64,000 nt of DNA from Bin34 sp965219935 (lineage in GTDB: Bacteria; Chloroflexota; Anaerolineae; Caldilineales; Caldilineaceae), in NCBI GenBank assembly GCA_965219935.1, contig CBDCOU010000003.1:2108001-2172000 (forward strand). The letters run 5' to 3'. Both the position numbers and the translations under genes were made by a program. Within the stretch, counting starts at the first letter, position 1. Each line of letters starts with the position of its first letter. Shown here piece by piece: positions 53,793-62,415 of this stretch. The notes under the pieces were generated by a model. The model was not told the DNA's origin. It did not search any database and worked only from the letters and a program-made list of their open reading frames with translations.

Positions 53793-54335
53793 CTACGACT
53801 TCCAAATGCATTTGATGGCGGCAGTCAGGAACTCCTGTTGACCGGCATTGAGAGGCAGTTGTCTGGCCTCGGCAACCTGCACCAACTCAGACCCGAGTTC
53901 ATAGCCGTCCACTTCCTTCAGATCCGGATGGTGAGCACCCGGACGGGCGGCGTACACGATCTGGATGAAGTCCGGGTAAGGGTAGGGATAGCCCTCGGGT
54001 TTGGGGTCAATGAAGGTGAAGTGCAAAATGCCGATGGGTCGGATGCACGCCAGACCCCAGCCCGTTTCCTCCACCACCTCCCGTCGTACCGCGTCTTCGG
54101 GTGTCTCTTGGGGTTCCAGTCTGCCTCCCGGCAAGATGTGTCGGTTGCCAGGATCTTGGACCACCAGGACCTGGTGGCCATTCGTAACAACCGCCCGTGC
54201 CGATGTCACGTATTGGAGGGGAGGAGTTTTGTCCGTCAGATAGCATGCCAGACGCACTGTGCCGGTTGGCCAATGGAGCAGGTCCTTCGCACAGGGGGAC
54301 AGTGCATGAAAGTATTCGGCCAGATCATTTTCCAT
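53793..54335 (-). CDS. NUDIX hydrolase
   Basis: 180 residues. Nudix box G71-x5-E77-x7-R85-E-V-V-E89-E90-T-G-W93 is complete (GGRLEPQETPEDAVRREVVE, then ETGW). The N-terminal ~40 residues precede the fold. Substrate not predictable. It converges on the Fic gene. Confidence 0.93.
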   Translation of the reverse strand: MENDLAEYFHALSPCAKDLLHWPTGTVRLACYLTDKTPPLQYVTSARAVVTNGHQVLVVQDPGNRHILPGGRLEPQETPEDAVRREVVEETGWGLACIRPIGILHFTFIDPKPEGYPYPYPDFIQIVYAARPGAHHPDLKEVDGYELGSELVQVAEARQLPLNAGQQEFLTAAIKCIWKS

Positions 54336-55295
54336 TTTCTGTGTCCTTCCGGCTTATCAAGACAGGGAACCTCCACCAGTTCGCTCCTACGCACCCGATC
54401 GGTTGGTTGGGGCGCAGCAGGATACAGGAAGATCGTCCCGCTTGAGTTGGCATACCCTCGGCACACGAAGCCTATGGCCTGGCGAAAGGTCCGGCCGGCA
54501 TCCTCGGAGAAAAATCCGCCCCCGTCAGATCCACGGCGCCGTATCGGGGTCTTCCGTGCAATAGGCGGAAAGGCCCTTGTTGATACCTGCCACGAAGTTG
54601 TGGCAGTCCGTGGGCGAATACCACAGGTCAAGGATATGGAGCTGCGCGGTTGAAGAGATCATCAGCGACAGGTCAGGCTCCTGGGAGCACCGGGCAGAGC
54701 CGTCCTGCTCCTGCACAGCCAATGGCTGTTCCCGAGGTGTGGTGCCGAGGTCCCAACGAGAGTTGCAGGCGATCGCGGACAGGAATGGGAACAGTACTCC
54801 TCCAAGTCCAGGACGGACAGAACCTCCAACGGCTGACCCCAGGTCACCCGCCCCTCGCCGCCATGCCCGCGCCAGCCGACGCCCGGCAGTCGGGGGCCGC
54901 TCACGGGGATAAAGGTGCTGTCACCGCCCCAGGACCGGTCGTACGCGTAGGACACCACGCACATCCCGGTTCGGTTGAGGACCGCAAAGTCGTAGACGCA
55001 GGCCGCCTACCGACCATGCGTGTAGAACCCACGGTCGCCGCAGCGGGCCTGGTGGCGGTGGGTGGGGCGGACCGGCAAGACGTTGAGATAGGTATTCTGT
55101 GGCTTGCCAATGGGCAGGCCAGTAGAGGTGAACAGCAGAAGTCGTGCTTCCCCCTCACGGGCCGGTGGCCGCCGCTTCCCTCGGAGTTCCCGCAAGCTCC
55201 AATATGGCAACTAATCCCTGTCCGGGCCAAGGGCTCGAAAAATGTCTACACCATTGGTTATGTGAAGATGGAACGTATATTGGTGACTTCTGTTC
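54336..55295. other. Nearly 1 kb without an intact gene; protein shards on minus strand
   Basis: Minus-strand frames give LDLWYSPTDCHNFVAGINKG, then GGGFFSEDAGRTFRQAIGFV (like a BNR/sialidase-type propeller repeat), and further left-to-right VLSVLDLEEY, which faintly recalls SpoIID-type proteins. Stops and frameshifts are frequent. I read it as one or two decayed secreted-protein genes, low confidence. Confidence 0.35.
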
Positions 55296-55769
55296 CTATG
55301 GATAGTCCAAGATGTATTGACTGCCTGGTTCCACACAGAAGTAGATGAGGGTGCATCGTGCCGTACTCAACGCGCCATACAAATCCCGATCAGCGGTCAA
55401 GGTGTACGTGTCTGGCTGTTTGGCAAGCAGGAGCAAACTGACATCGGCCACCCCCAGCCGGGGGAATCGGGAATCTTGCAGAATTTCGGTGACATTCCCC
55501 CAGCGGGTTTCAAAACCGGCCGCTATGTGGGCCAAGACCCGGCGCTGATCCGGCCTCTGAATCAGATTGGTGCTTTCCGCCAGACAAAACGGCGAAAGTA
55601 TGACGTTGTGGGCTCTTTCCAGCGCGGTTTCCAAGCGGTTCAGCTGGTCTTGCGTATAGTTTCTGACCAGCCCATCGTCCAGGACTGATGCTGTTCCTGC
55701 GTAAAACCTGGACAGGACCAGCAACACCAAGGGGCCGGTGTCAAGTATGACTTGGCTGGGCGGCTGCAT
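55296..55769 (-). CDS. PIN-like domain protein
   Basis: 157 residues. VILDTGPLVLLVLSRFYAGT (first Asp), ILSPFCLAESTNLIQRP (Glu), RLGVADVSLLLLAKQPDTYT (Asp), LTADRDLYGAL (Asp) give a full PIN metal site. ATG 55769 is used rather than the longer frame. Overlaps the preceding small gene by 29 bases, so the two are likely a TA pair. A shard of a second copy is at 60985-61110. Confidence 0.8.
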   Translation of the reverse strand: MQPPSQVILDTGPLVLLVLSRFYAGTASVLDDGLVRNYTQDQLNRLETALERAHNVILSPFCLAESTNLIQRPDQRRVLAHIAAGFETRWGNVTEILQDSRFPRLGVADVSLLLLAKQPDTYTLTADRDLYGALSTARCTLIYFCVEPGSQYILDYP

Positions 55770-56034
55770 AGGGATCGGGAACAGGATGAATGCCTTGGAC
55801 ACCACCGTCCTGTTGCCTGATGGTCACCTTGAGATACTTGCGTCGCCCCCCGGTCAGAACGGACAGGGTGTGGCCCGCAGTACCTTGTGGAGGGATGTAC
55901 TCCATGCTCAGCAACACGACCCAGCTGTCGTTGCCGTCTTCCCAGCCTTCCAGACGACAATCCCGGTATCCTTCAGGTCCGAAGGTCTCCTGAAGGACGT
56001 CCTTGGCATGCTCAATGGCCTCTTGCAGTTCCAT
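55741..56034 (-). CDS. Small partner of PIN-like protein
   Basis: 97 residues: MELQEAIEHAKDVLQETFGP, DSWVVLLSMEYIP, RRKYLKVTIRQQDGGVQGI. Alpha then beta, no known DNA-binding motif. GGGGG precedes ATG 56034. Overlap with the PIN gene suggests an antitoxin role. Confidence 0.6.
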   Translation of the reverse strand: MELQEAIEHAKDVLQETFGPEGYRDCRLEGWEDGNDSWVVLLSMEYIPPQGTAGHTLSVLTGGRRKYLKVTIRQQDGGVQGIHPVPDPYAAAQPSHT

Positions 56035-56043
56035 CTCGTTCAA

Positions 56044-56192
56044 CCCCCAGGTGAGTGTAAGGGGATGGTAATTGTACGCAACCCGGTCCGCACCGATTAC
56101 ACATGGGCCGTAGCGTCAACTGTTTCACCATTGCGTTGGTTTGGGTCCAAACGCGGTCAGGGACCAGCATTTGCTGACATCCGGATCGGATG
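56044..56192. other. Intergenic region between divergent modules
   Basis: No gene seen. Together with 56193-56377 (part of a duplicated block) it carries the promoters of the PIN pair (minus) and HEPN-partner gene (plus). Confidence 0.4.
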
Positions 56193-56377
56193 CACCACAC
56201 CGTTGTCGAGTCGCGGCCGGTACCATGTCCGACGTGCCCAACCGTCGGCCAATCATCACTTGATCAGGAACACTGACACAGCCGAACTCCCCAAGTCACC
56301 CCCGCGCAGTTGGTAAAGCCACTTGACCGACATCTGACGGTGAATGGCATCAACACAAGACCACAACGGAGACCACG

Positions 56378-56704
56378 ATGGTCACATTGCAAGAAGCCCA
56401 CGAGAAAGCCAAGACCATCATCCGGGATGGCCTGGACGCCCAGTTCCAAGGCAAGGTACGTTTTCAAGAAGTTCGAATCACTCCGAGGCTAGGTGCCGAA
56501 GACGAGGAATACCTGGACATACAGGTCATCTACGCCGGCAATCCTGCCGACTTGCACCCTAGATTGTTGAACTCCCTGTACGGAACCATCGAGGACGACC
56601 TAAGAGCCATTGGCATCAAAAAGATTCCATCGATCTCCTACCGCGAGGAAACCGAGGACCGCGAGTTGTCAGAGTCGGTGCCGGCATCCCCACGCGGAGG
56701 CTAA
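56378..56704 (+). CDS. Small partner of HEPN-type gene (copy 2)
   Basis: 108 residues: MVTLQEAHEKAKTIIRDGLD, VRITPRLGAEDEEYLDIQVI, YAGNPADLHPRLLNSLYGTI, LRAIGIKKIPSISYREE. Nearly identical to 59858-60190 and similar in layout to 41472-41804. GGAG before ATG. Intact although its HEPN partner is destroyed, which is consistent with it being the harmless or antitoxin half. Confidence 0.7.
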   Translation: MVTLQEAHEKAKTIIRDGLDAQFQGKVRFQEVRITPRLGAEDEEYLDIQVIYAGNPADLHPRLLNSLYGTIEDDLRAIGIKKIPSISYREETEDRELSESVPASPRGG

Positions 56705-56710
56705 GGTGTG

Positions 56711-56925
56711 ATGCAGTGGCGGGACCTCATCGCAGCCAGTCGTCTGCTGGCGAGCATGTCGGACTCGGATACCGTTCCACTACCGGATTCCCTGAGAAGG
56801 GCAGTGAGCACGGCGTACTACACCGTGTTCAACACCTTGGCAAACAGCAACGCCGACTGACTGATCAGGCCGCCAACCGATCCGCTGCTGGAACACGCAT
56901 GGCACCGCGTTCGACGCGGCCTTGG
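56711..56925 (+). pseudogene. HEPN-type protein, truncated (copy 2)
   Basis: MQWRDLIAASRLLASMSDSD, LRRAVSTAYYTVFNTLANSN, then TGA where the intact copy has TGT (C), and LEHAWHRVRRGL. Past ~56925 it is replaced by ABC exporter sequence. Confidence 0.85.
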
Positions 56926-57130
56926 TCAACCGCACCGAAGGCAGTACCGTGATTGCCATCGCCCATCGCCTGGCCACGCTCAGCCGGCCAACAGGCTGGT
57001 GGTTCTGGACTGCGGTCATATCCTGGCAACCGGAACACATCGGGATCTGGTGATAGCCCGAGGCCGGTATTGGGCGATGGTGCAGGCGCAGCGGGTTCTG
57101 GCTGAATCCCGGATGCTCAGCACAATCCAG
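56914..57130 (+). pseudogene. ABC exporter 3' shard joined inside HEPN gene
   Basis: Matches 52045-52255, the end of exporter 2 (STVIAIAHRLATLSR, then GRYWAMVQAQRVLAESRMLS), with a one-base deletion and ~85-90% identity. The join lies in CGCGGCCTTGG, a sequence nearly shared by both parents. Confidence 0.88.
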
Positions 57131-57240
57131 GACGTGTGGTCATGGGAAATCCCGTGGCTGCTTGCCGCGTGGACGGTTGTCACTGTAATGTTGCGCACTT
57201 GATGTGCCAGGTGTGCAGCCGCAATACGAATTCCAGATCG

Positions 57241-57902
57241 CTACAGTGCGCCATCGACAATCCGTTGCACCCACGCGCGCAAGTGTGGACATCGCTCCAT
57301 AATGGTCTCCACGCCAATGCCTTGAACCGCGGCAACCCCATGGACAACTTTATTGTAATTCGGAAAGATTTCCACAAGCCTCTTGGAAGGTGCCGACACC
57401 GGACTGTCATCAATGTCTTCGGGACAGGCAAACTGACTGCAAACCCGTTCAAAATGCAACCTTTGCCTCCTACTAGCACCGATGACGAAAGGCAACTCGG
57501 TATCCGAAACAAAAACGAATGCTTCAAATTCGTGCCGCACAACAAATGGAATGAAATTAGCTGGCCGACCCAAGTCGTCATGGATGCCGTCCTGAATGTC
57601 CACGGCCGCGGTACGCGGCACCGAACCAGGGTTAACATTCCGATTGGGGAAGGCGTCCGGCAAACCGTACAGATCAAAATCGTCGTGGTACGCGTCTAGT
57701 TCCCGAGCAACTCCGTAAGTCGCTTCTTAAACATGCGGTCCGGAGGTGCTCCACCCCGCTCCCAAGTACCCCGATGAGTATGCTTGGTCTTAACTATCGC
57801 AGGCACAACCAACACTTCACAATTCATCAGGTACGGTTTGAGAACCTGTCCAACAAACTGGTGTTCCGTCATGCCTTCTACAAGCATGTTCACCACACGC
57901 AT
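57241..57902 (-). pseudogene. DUF4276 protein, frameshifted
   Basis: N-part (57902 to ~57710): MRVVNMLVEGMTEHQFVGQV, then VVPAIVKTKHTHRGTWERGG. C-part in another frame: ELDAYHDDFDLYGLPDAFP, FIPFVVRHEFEAFVFVSD, SAPSKRLVEIFPNYNKVVHG. One frameshift near 57705 separates them; fusing the frames restores a normal ~220-residue DUF4276 protein. LVEGxTE and the later acidic residues form a TOPRIM-like site. Start overlaps the ATPase stop as TGATG. Confidence 0.8.
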
Positions 57903-59047
57903 CACGGGACCCCGATGACGGTGGAATTCACCCCGTCTTCCCACCCCAGGTTGGACTCCCAAAGGTCGCCCAGCGCACAGTCCTCCTGCGCATAGTCTTC
58001 CAACCAGATCCTGAAACGCTCGTCTTTCAAGTGTCGGAATACCGAAGCGCCTTCTTGCCGGTCAACGCACCACACGGACTCCGGCGACATCTGATTGACC
58101 AACGTCACCGACTGTGTTGAGACGATCACTTGCGACTTTGTAGCGACCGACTTCAGCATCTCAGCCAAAATCCTGATCGCATGCGGGTGAAGACCAAGTT
58201 CCGGCTCGTCGATGATGATGACGGGTGGAGGGTTGGGCTGCAGCAATAGTGCTGCCAGGCAAATGAACCGCAGTGTCCCGTCGGACATGACCGAGACGTC
58301 CATAGGCATCTCACTGAACCGTTCCCGCCATCTGAGTCTGATATGGCCTTCAGCTACCATGCTGGGTCTGAGATGAAACCCGTCAAACGTTGGTGCCACC
58401 TGTTGCACCAATCGCTCAATCAGTGCGAGCGCACCCGGTGCGTTCTGCGTCAGGCCGTACAACCACGCGGCAATGTTGCCACCGTCTTCATGCAGTTCGG
58501 CCGTTTCGTGCAAGTTCCGAGTCAGACGCGGAGGTGCCTTGCTTGTCGTATTGTGAAAGTGGAATACCTTGTAGGCGTCAATGTGTTCCAACATGAATGT
58601 TGAAACCCGTGCATTGACATCACGCAAACGAGATTCCAGTTTGTTGCGAGCGATGATGTGCGAGTAGGGGTGGGTGAAGCGATCCTGCTCGTGGTAATAA
58701 ACAGTTTCTTGGTCAATGGCAAGACGATCGTCTGTCGTGGCAATAAAGTCAAGTGTATAGGATCGAGTCCTGTCTTCCTGTTGCTCCTGAAATGTCATTG
58801 ACAGATTCAACGACCGAGTCGCCGAACCCCCATAGTACATCAATTGGGCGGCACCGCCGTGTTCAACAACATATCGTTCCAATTGCTTGTCGACAACATG
58901 TTGGATGAATACGAAGGATTCGATGAAGTTCGACTTGCCCGAGGCATTCGCGCCGATTAGCACGTTTAGGTCCGGCTGCAGCGTGACAGTCTGGTCCTTG
59001 ATGGATTTGAAACCTTTGATTTCAAACTGCTTCAAGTACTCTTTCAT
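57902..59047 (-). CDS. AAA15/21-type ATPase partner of DUF4276
   Basis: 381 residues, OLD/RecF-like. FEIKGFKSIKDQTVTLQPDL, Walker A GANASGKS (32-39), signature-like VSVMSDGTLRFICLAALLLQ, Walker B VIIIDEPELGLHP, then VIVSTQSVTLVNQM. Length fits stand-alone ATPases that act with a separate TOPRIM-like partner in anti-phage systems such as PARIS or Gabija-like pairs. Coupled to DUF4276. Intact. Confidence 0.88.
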   Translation of the reverse strand: MKEYLKQFEIKGFKSIKDQTVTLQPDLNVLIGANASGKSNFIESFVFIQHVVDKQLERYVVEHGGAAQLMYYGGSATRSLNLSMTFQEQQEDRTRSYTLDFIATTDDRLAIDQETVYYHEQDRFTHPYSHIIARNKLESRLRDVNARVSTFMLEHIDAYKVFHFHNTTSKAPPRLTRNLHETAELHEDGGNIAAWLYGLTQNAPGALALIERLVQQVAPTFDGFHLRPSMVAEGHIRLRWRERFSEMPMDVSVMSDGTLRFICLAALLLQPNPPPVIIIDEPELGLHPHAIRILAEMLKSVATKSQVIVSTQSVTLVNQMSPESVWCVDRQEGASVFRHLKDERFRIWLEDYAQEDCALGDLWESNLGWEDGVNSTVIGVP

Positions 59048-59370
59048 AATCGTGGCAACTTGATGCGGAGCACAAAATCCGTGTTAACGTTTGGGGTTGA
59101 TGCTACCACAGTGGATTGAACATTGCCATGCCGACCAAACAGGTCGGTTTCCGACTGTTCAATCGGCAACAGTGCGGCTTCGGTGCCTTCGCAACATGCG
59201 TCCACATGGCATTCCTGAACATGCATCCGGCTCCCCGTTGCCGTGCTCCGAGGCGGTTGATTGCCCAACCAACCCGCTGGTCAACAAGTTTCGTCTTGAT
59301 GGTGGTACCGTAATCAGGGCTGAGTGGCACCTCAAGACTCAAATCAGGCATATCGAGATGCATTGAACAC
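59048..59370. other. Intergenic stretch
   Basis: 323 bases; no supported gene. GACTGTTCAATCGG and similar short words do not form a clear repeat. Confidence 0.4.
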
Positions 59371-59690
59371 ATGAAGGACTTCGGTGCCATCGAACTGGAG
59401 ATTCTGTGGCTGCACATGCCTCTCTTCAAGTTGTTCGGGGAAGAACGGGAGAATGACGTGGCGCACACCACCCTGATCCGTTCCGAGCAGTTGATGCGGA
59501 CCTGGATCGCGGTTCTGCCCGACGGTTGTTGTCGACACGAACCGAAAATCGACGGCGACCTTGAACGCGTTTGACTGCGCACCCAGGTCACCGTGGAAGG
59601 TGAAGAATTCGAGGTGAACTTTGTCGGCACCTCCAACCAGACGGCGACTGCAGCCATCAATGCCTCGTACGACACCACACCGTCGTTGAA
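59371..59690 (+). pseudogene. Hydantoinase B remnant with internal deletions
   Basis: MKDFGAIELEILW matches the start of the gene at 62416; after a deletion come RSEQLMRTWIAVLPDGCCRH, EPKIDGDLERV, a stop, and EFEVNFVGTSNQTATAAINA. About 450 codons of the parent are missing. It runs directly into copy B of the HEPN module. Confidence 0.9.
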
Positions 59691-60403
59691 TCGCGGCTGG
59701 TACCATGTCCGACGTGCCCAACCGTCAGCCAATCATCACTTGATCAGGAACACTGACACAGTCGAACTCCCCAAGCCACCCTCGCGCAGTTGGAAAGCCA
59801 CTGGGCTGATGTCTGACGGGGCATGGCAGCAAGCACAAGACCACAACGGAGACCATGATGGTCACATTGCAAGAAGCCCACGAGAAAGCCAAGACCATCA
59901 TCCGAGATGGCTTGGACGCTCAGTTCCAAGGCAAGGTCAGTTTTCGAGAAGTTCGCATCACTCCGCGGCTAGGTGCCGGAGACGAGGAATATCTGGACGT
60001 ACAGGTTATCTACGCCGGCATGCCCGCTGACTTGAATCCAAGACTGTTGAAGTCACTTTACGGCACCATCGAGGACGACCTAAGAGCCATCGGCATCGAA
60101 AAGATTCCATCGATCTCCTACCGGGAGGAAACCGAGGACCGGGCGTGGTCAGAGTCAGTGCAGACATCCACACTTGGAGGAAAGGCGTAATGCAGTGGCG
60201 GGACCTCATCGCAGCCGGTCATCTGCTGGCGAGCATGTCGGACCCAAATTCCACGCCACTACCGGATGCTCTGAGAAGGGCAGTGAGCACAGCGTACTAC
60301 GCCGTATTCCATGCCCTGGCAAACAGTAATGCCGACTGTCTGATTGGGCCGCCGACCGATCCGCTGCTGGAACACGCATGGCACCGCATTCGACGCGGCC
60401 TTG
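59673..60403 (+). repeat. Duplicated HEPN module, copy B
   Basis: Homologous to 56193-56925 (see there). The start of this copy overlaps the end of the hydantoinase remnant, so the duplicated block was joined to it. Confidence 0.9.
59858..60190 (+). CDS. Small partner of HEPN-type gene (copy 3)
   Basis: 110 residues, same family as copy 2 (VTLQEAHEKAKTIIRDGLDA, RITPRLGAGDEEYLDVQVIY). GGAG before ATG 59858. Its stop overlaps the HEPN start as TAATG, so translation is coupled. No nucleotidyltransferase motif, so this is not a classical MNT-HEPN pair. Confidence 0.75.
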   Translation: MVTLQEAHEKAKTIIRDGLDAQFQGKVSFREVRITPRLGAGDEEYLDVQVIYAGMPADLNPRLLKSLYGTIEDDLRAIGIEKIPSISYREETEDRAWSESVQTSTLGGKA

Positions 60404-60663
60404 ACCACAGTCAAGCCAGAAGAAACCTTGAGCAAGATCGCCACCGGTTCTCACCCCCAGTACAGGAGTTCATAACAACATTCGCCGGGTTGCAAGATGC
60501 ACGGCACACTGCAGACTATGATGCTCGGCGCAAGTTCACGCTGACAGAAACCTTGTCTTGGATCGACCTGGCGGAAGAAGCCATCACGGACTTCATGGAC
60601 GTTGCTCTGAACGAACGACGGGCAGTAGCGGCACAGACACTCATCAGGAGACGTCCCAACTGA
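60190..60663 (+). CDS. HEPN-type protein (intact copy)
   Basis: 157 residues, all-helical. LRRAVSTAYYAVFHALANSN is the helix-2 signature of the family; LQDARHTADYDARRKF supplies the RH/D-type motif that stands where HEPN RNases have Rx4-6H. Central CLIGPPTDPLLEHAWHRIRR, then LDHSQARRNL is a variable insert. GGAGG upstream of ATG. As the intact member of three copies, it is the best object for testing toxin or RNase function. Confidence 0.75.
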   Translation: MQWRDLIAAGHLLASMSDPNSTPLPDALRRAVSTAYYAVFHALANSNADCLIGPPTDPLLEHAWHRIRRGLDHSQARRNLEQDRHRFSPPVQEFITTFAGLQDARHTADYDARRKFTLTETLSWIDLAEEAITDFMDVALNERRAVAAQTLIRRRPN

Positions 60664-60984
60664 TCCAAAGTCTGGGAAAGGAGTCGTTGGTGTTTCCGGC
60701 ACTGGCGTACAGGCTCTCGGTCCACGCCCCCGAATCGATGCCGGAAAGGGTGACTGAGAGTCGGTGTAGCCTTGGCAACCACCCGTCACCACCCCGCCAT
60801 CCGTGCCTCCCGTACCCGTTCGAGTCCGCGGGGTAACCCCAAGAAGGTAGTGCCCGGCGCAACTTCGCACGAGTTGTTTCTCTTCTTATGATCCGGTGTG
60901 CCGGAACCGAACGGCTTGGCAACAGGCCTCTGTTCCCGCAGCCAAGGATTGACACCCAACACGGTTGCTGAATAGAAGTCTCTG
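60664..60984. other. Gene-poor stretch
   Basis: 321 bases without a supported gene, between the HEPN gene and a PIN shard. Confidence 0.4.
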
Positions 60985-61110
60985 ACGGTCGTCCCGATGG
61001 ACAGTCCAAGATGTATTGATTGCTTTTTTTCGGCCCAGAAGCAGATCACGTTGCATTGTGCAGTGATCAATGCTGCATACATTCCTCGCTCAGCGGTCAA
61101 GGCATACCTG
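60985..61110 (-). pseudogene. C-terminal shard of PIN-like protein
   Basis: ALTAERGMYAALITAQCNVI, then CFWAEKKQSIHLGLSIG corresponds to the end of the 55296-55769 protein (TLTADRDLYGALSTARCTLI). The catalytic first half is absent. Confidence 0.7.
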
Positions 61111-61129
61111 GCTGTCTGGCACAAAGGAC

Positions 61130-61423
61130 TCATTGACGCTCCAGAACGTATCGCTCGACGTTGATCCGATCTTCGTTCTTGCGCGCCTGCGCGAGATCCC
61201 ATGTGGTCTGCCGACGCAGCCAGAACTCGGCATTGGACCAACCTGCCTTCTCCAGTCGAATTGCCATCTGCGGGGAAATGCTTGCGTGTCCATTCACAAC
61301 CCGGGAGAGTGTGTGGCGGGCGACCCCTAGGCCTCGCGCCGCATCGGTCACACTCAAGTTGAGAGGGTCCAAACAGGTCTCCTGGATGCTCCGTCCGGGG
61401 TGCGGGGGATTGAACATGGCCAT
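61130..61423 (-). CDS. higA: HigA-type XRE antitoxin
   Basis: 97 residues: MFNPPHPGRSIQETCLDPLN, then LSVTDAARGLGVARHTLSRV and NGHASISPQMAIRLEKAG give the HigA/VapI helix-turn-helix. C-terminus WDLAQARKNEDRINV. The HigB frame overlaps its start. Intact. Confidence 0.93.
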   Translation of the reverse strand: MAMFNPPHPGRSIQETCLDPLNLSVTDAARGLGVARHTLSRVVNGHASISPQMAIRLEKAGWSNAEFWLRRQTTWDLAQARKNEDRINVERYVLERQ

Positions 61424-61705
61424 GTTGCCGCCTCTTGCCAGTGGTGGTCGACAAGGTCGACATCGTAAGCATCGCCATCATCGAAACGCAAGATCATTCG
61501 CCAGTTGCCGGAAACCGAGATGCTCCAGAACCCCTTCAGAGCTCCCTTAAGCGGGTGAAGGCAGTAGCCGGGGAGATCGAGGGCCGAAGGCTTGCGGGCA
61601 GCATCAAGATCCGCTGGGACGAACGCAACGCGACTGGCCAAGTCGGGACCTGTCGCCGCGTTCGAACATGCGCCTGAGACCACGATGGCGGAAGCTTCGA
61701 ATCAT
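61354..61705 (-). pseudogene. higB: HigB-type toxin, frameshifted
   Basis: MIRSFRHRGLRRMFERGDRS in one frame continues as ASRVAFVPADLDAARKPSAL, then HPLKGALKGFWSISVSGNWR and DVDLVDHH in another; one frameshift near 61640. The family normally stops after DYH; this frame runs ~23 residues into higA. The RelE-fold active residues (W, R of SGNWRM) remain. Confidence 0.8.
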
Positions 61706-61903
61706 GGTGTGGTGTACCGCGTACCGGTATACCTAATCAAAGAGTGATCCTGCATCCCTGGGTGTGCAACCGCGCTGCGCGCACGACGATGGCCCACAAT
61801 GGCGTGGATGCGGGCCGCCGGGGAACCGGTGCGGAATGGGGTCATGCTGCGGGACATTCCGTTTACGCGGGTCCAATTCTGGATTCAAGGGAGGACAAAA
61901 AGG

Positions 61904-62170
61904 ATGGGTGAGTGGGAACGGAATGAGGAGCGACACATACCGTCCGGCGTGCGGGAACGGTTCACCATTCTGCATGCGGGTTGGGAACTGGACAACGTCG
62001 GCTGGATTGCCAACGACGGGAGTGTCTACACCACCAGCCACGGTGGCGCTCCGTACCCCATGTCCATGGACGAGTTGAAAGCTAAAATCGAGGAAACGAA
62101 AGAATCCCTGCACGGACTGGTCCGGGCGCTGGAGGCGTTGGACGAGGCGCAGGAGGGCGAATTGGAATGA
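61904..62170 (+). CDS. Small hypothetical protein
   Basis: 88 residues: RERFTILHAGWELDNVGWIA, NDGSVYTTSHGGAPYPMSMD, then a C-terminal coiled coil (LKAKIEETKESLHGLVRALE). GGGAGG lies upstream of ATG 61904; the longer frame from 61799 is not needed. I do not recognise the family. Overlaps the next frame as ATGA. Confidence 0.65.
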   Translation: MGEWERNEERHIPSGVRERFTILHAGWELDNVGWIANDGSVYTTSHGGAPYPMSMDELKAKIEETKESLHGLVRALEALDEAQEGELE

Positions 62171-62355
62171 CCCGGAAGGCCAACCTGGCTGACTGCTTAA
62201 CAGACGGCCATGGAATTGCAGTCACGACCATCGACAGCGTGGTCCTGGATGTGGAGACCGCCCGAAGGGACGACAGTAGCCGCATCGTCATCGAGAACCA
62301 GCGCGGCGACAATCCCGAAGCGGTGTCGACCACCGACATCCTGTCCCATCGATGA
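62167..62355 (+). CDS. Short hypothetical frame coupled to the previous gene
   Basis: 62 residues (MTRKANLADCLTDGHGIAVT, then DSVVLDVETARRDDSSRIVI). ATGA overlap with 61904-62170 supports it. It may be the remains of a longer gene; no family recognised. Confidence 0.4.
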   Translation: MTRKANLADCLTDGHGIAVTTIDSVVLDVETARRDDSSRIVIENQRGDNPEAVSTTDILSHR

Positions 62356-62415
62356 CGACAGCCTTGCGCTGGCCGAGCCAACTAAAGGAAGGACCCAATC
62401 AGACACATTGAACCA

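Larger units (their letters stand above)
56193..56925 (+). repeat. Duplicated HEPN module, copy A (~730 bases)
   Basis: Promoter region, small gene and first two-fifths of the HEPN gene are repeated at 59673-60403 in the same order and orientation with high identity, including noncoding GTACCATGTCCGACGTGCCC. Copy A breaks off inside the HEPN gene. Confidence 0.9.

Noticed and set aside
54650..55348. 232-codon plus-strand frame
   Set aside because: No ribosome site or domain; fragments of protein character in this stretch are on the minus strand.
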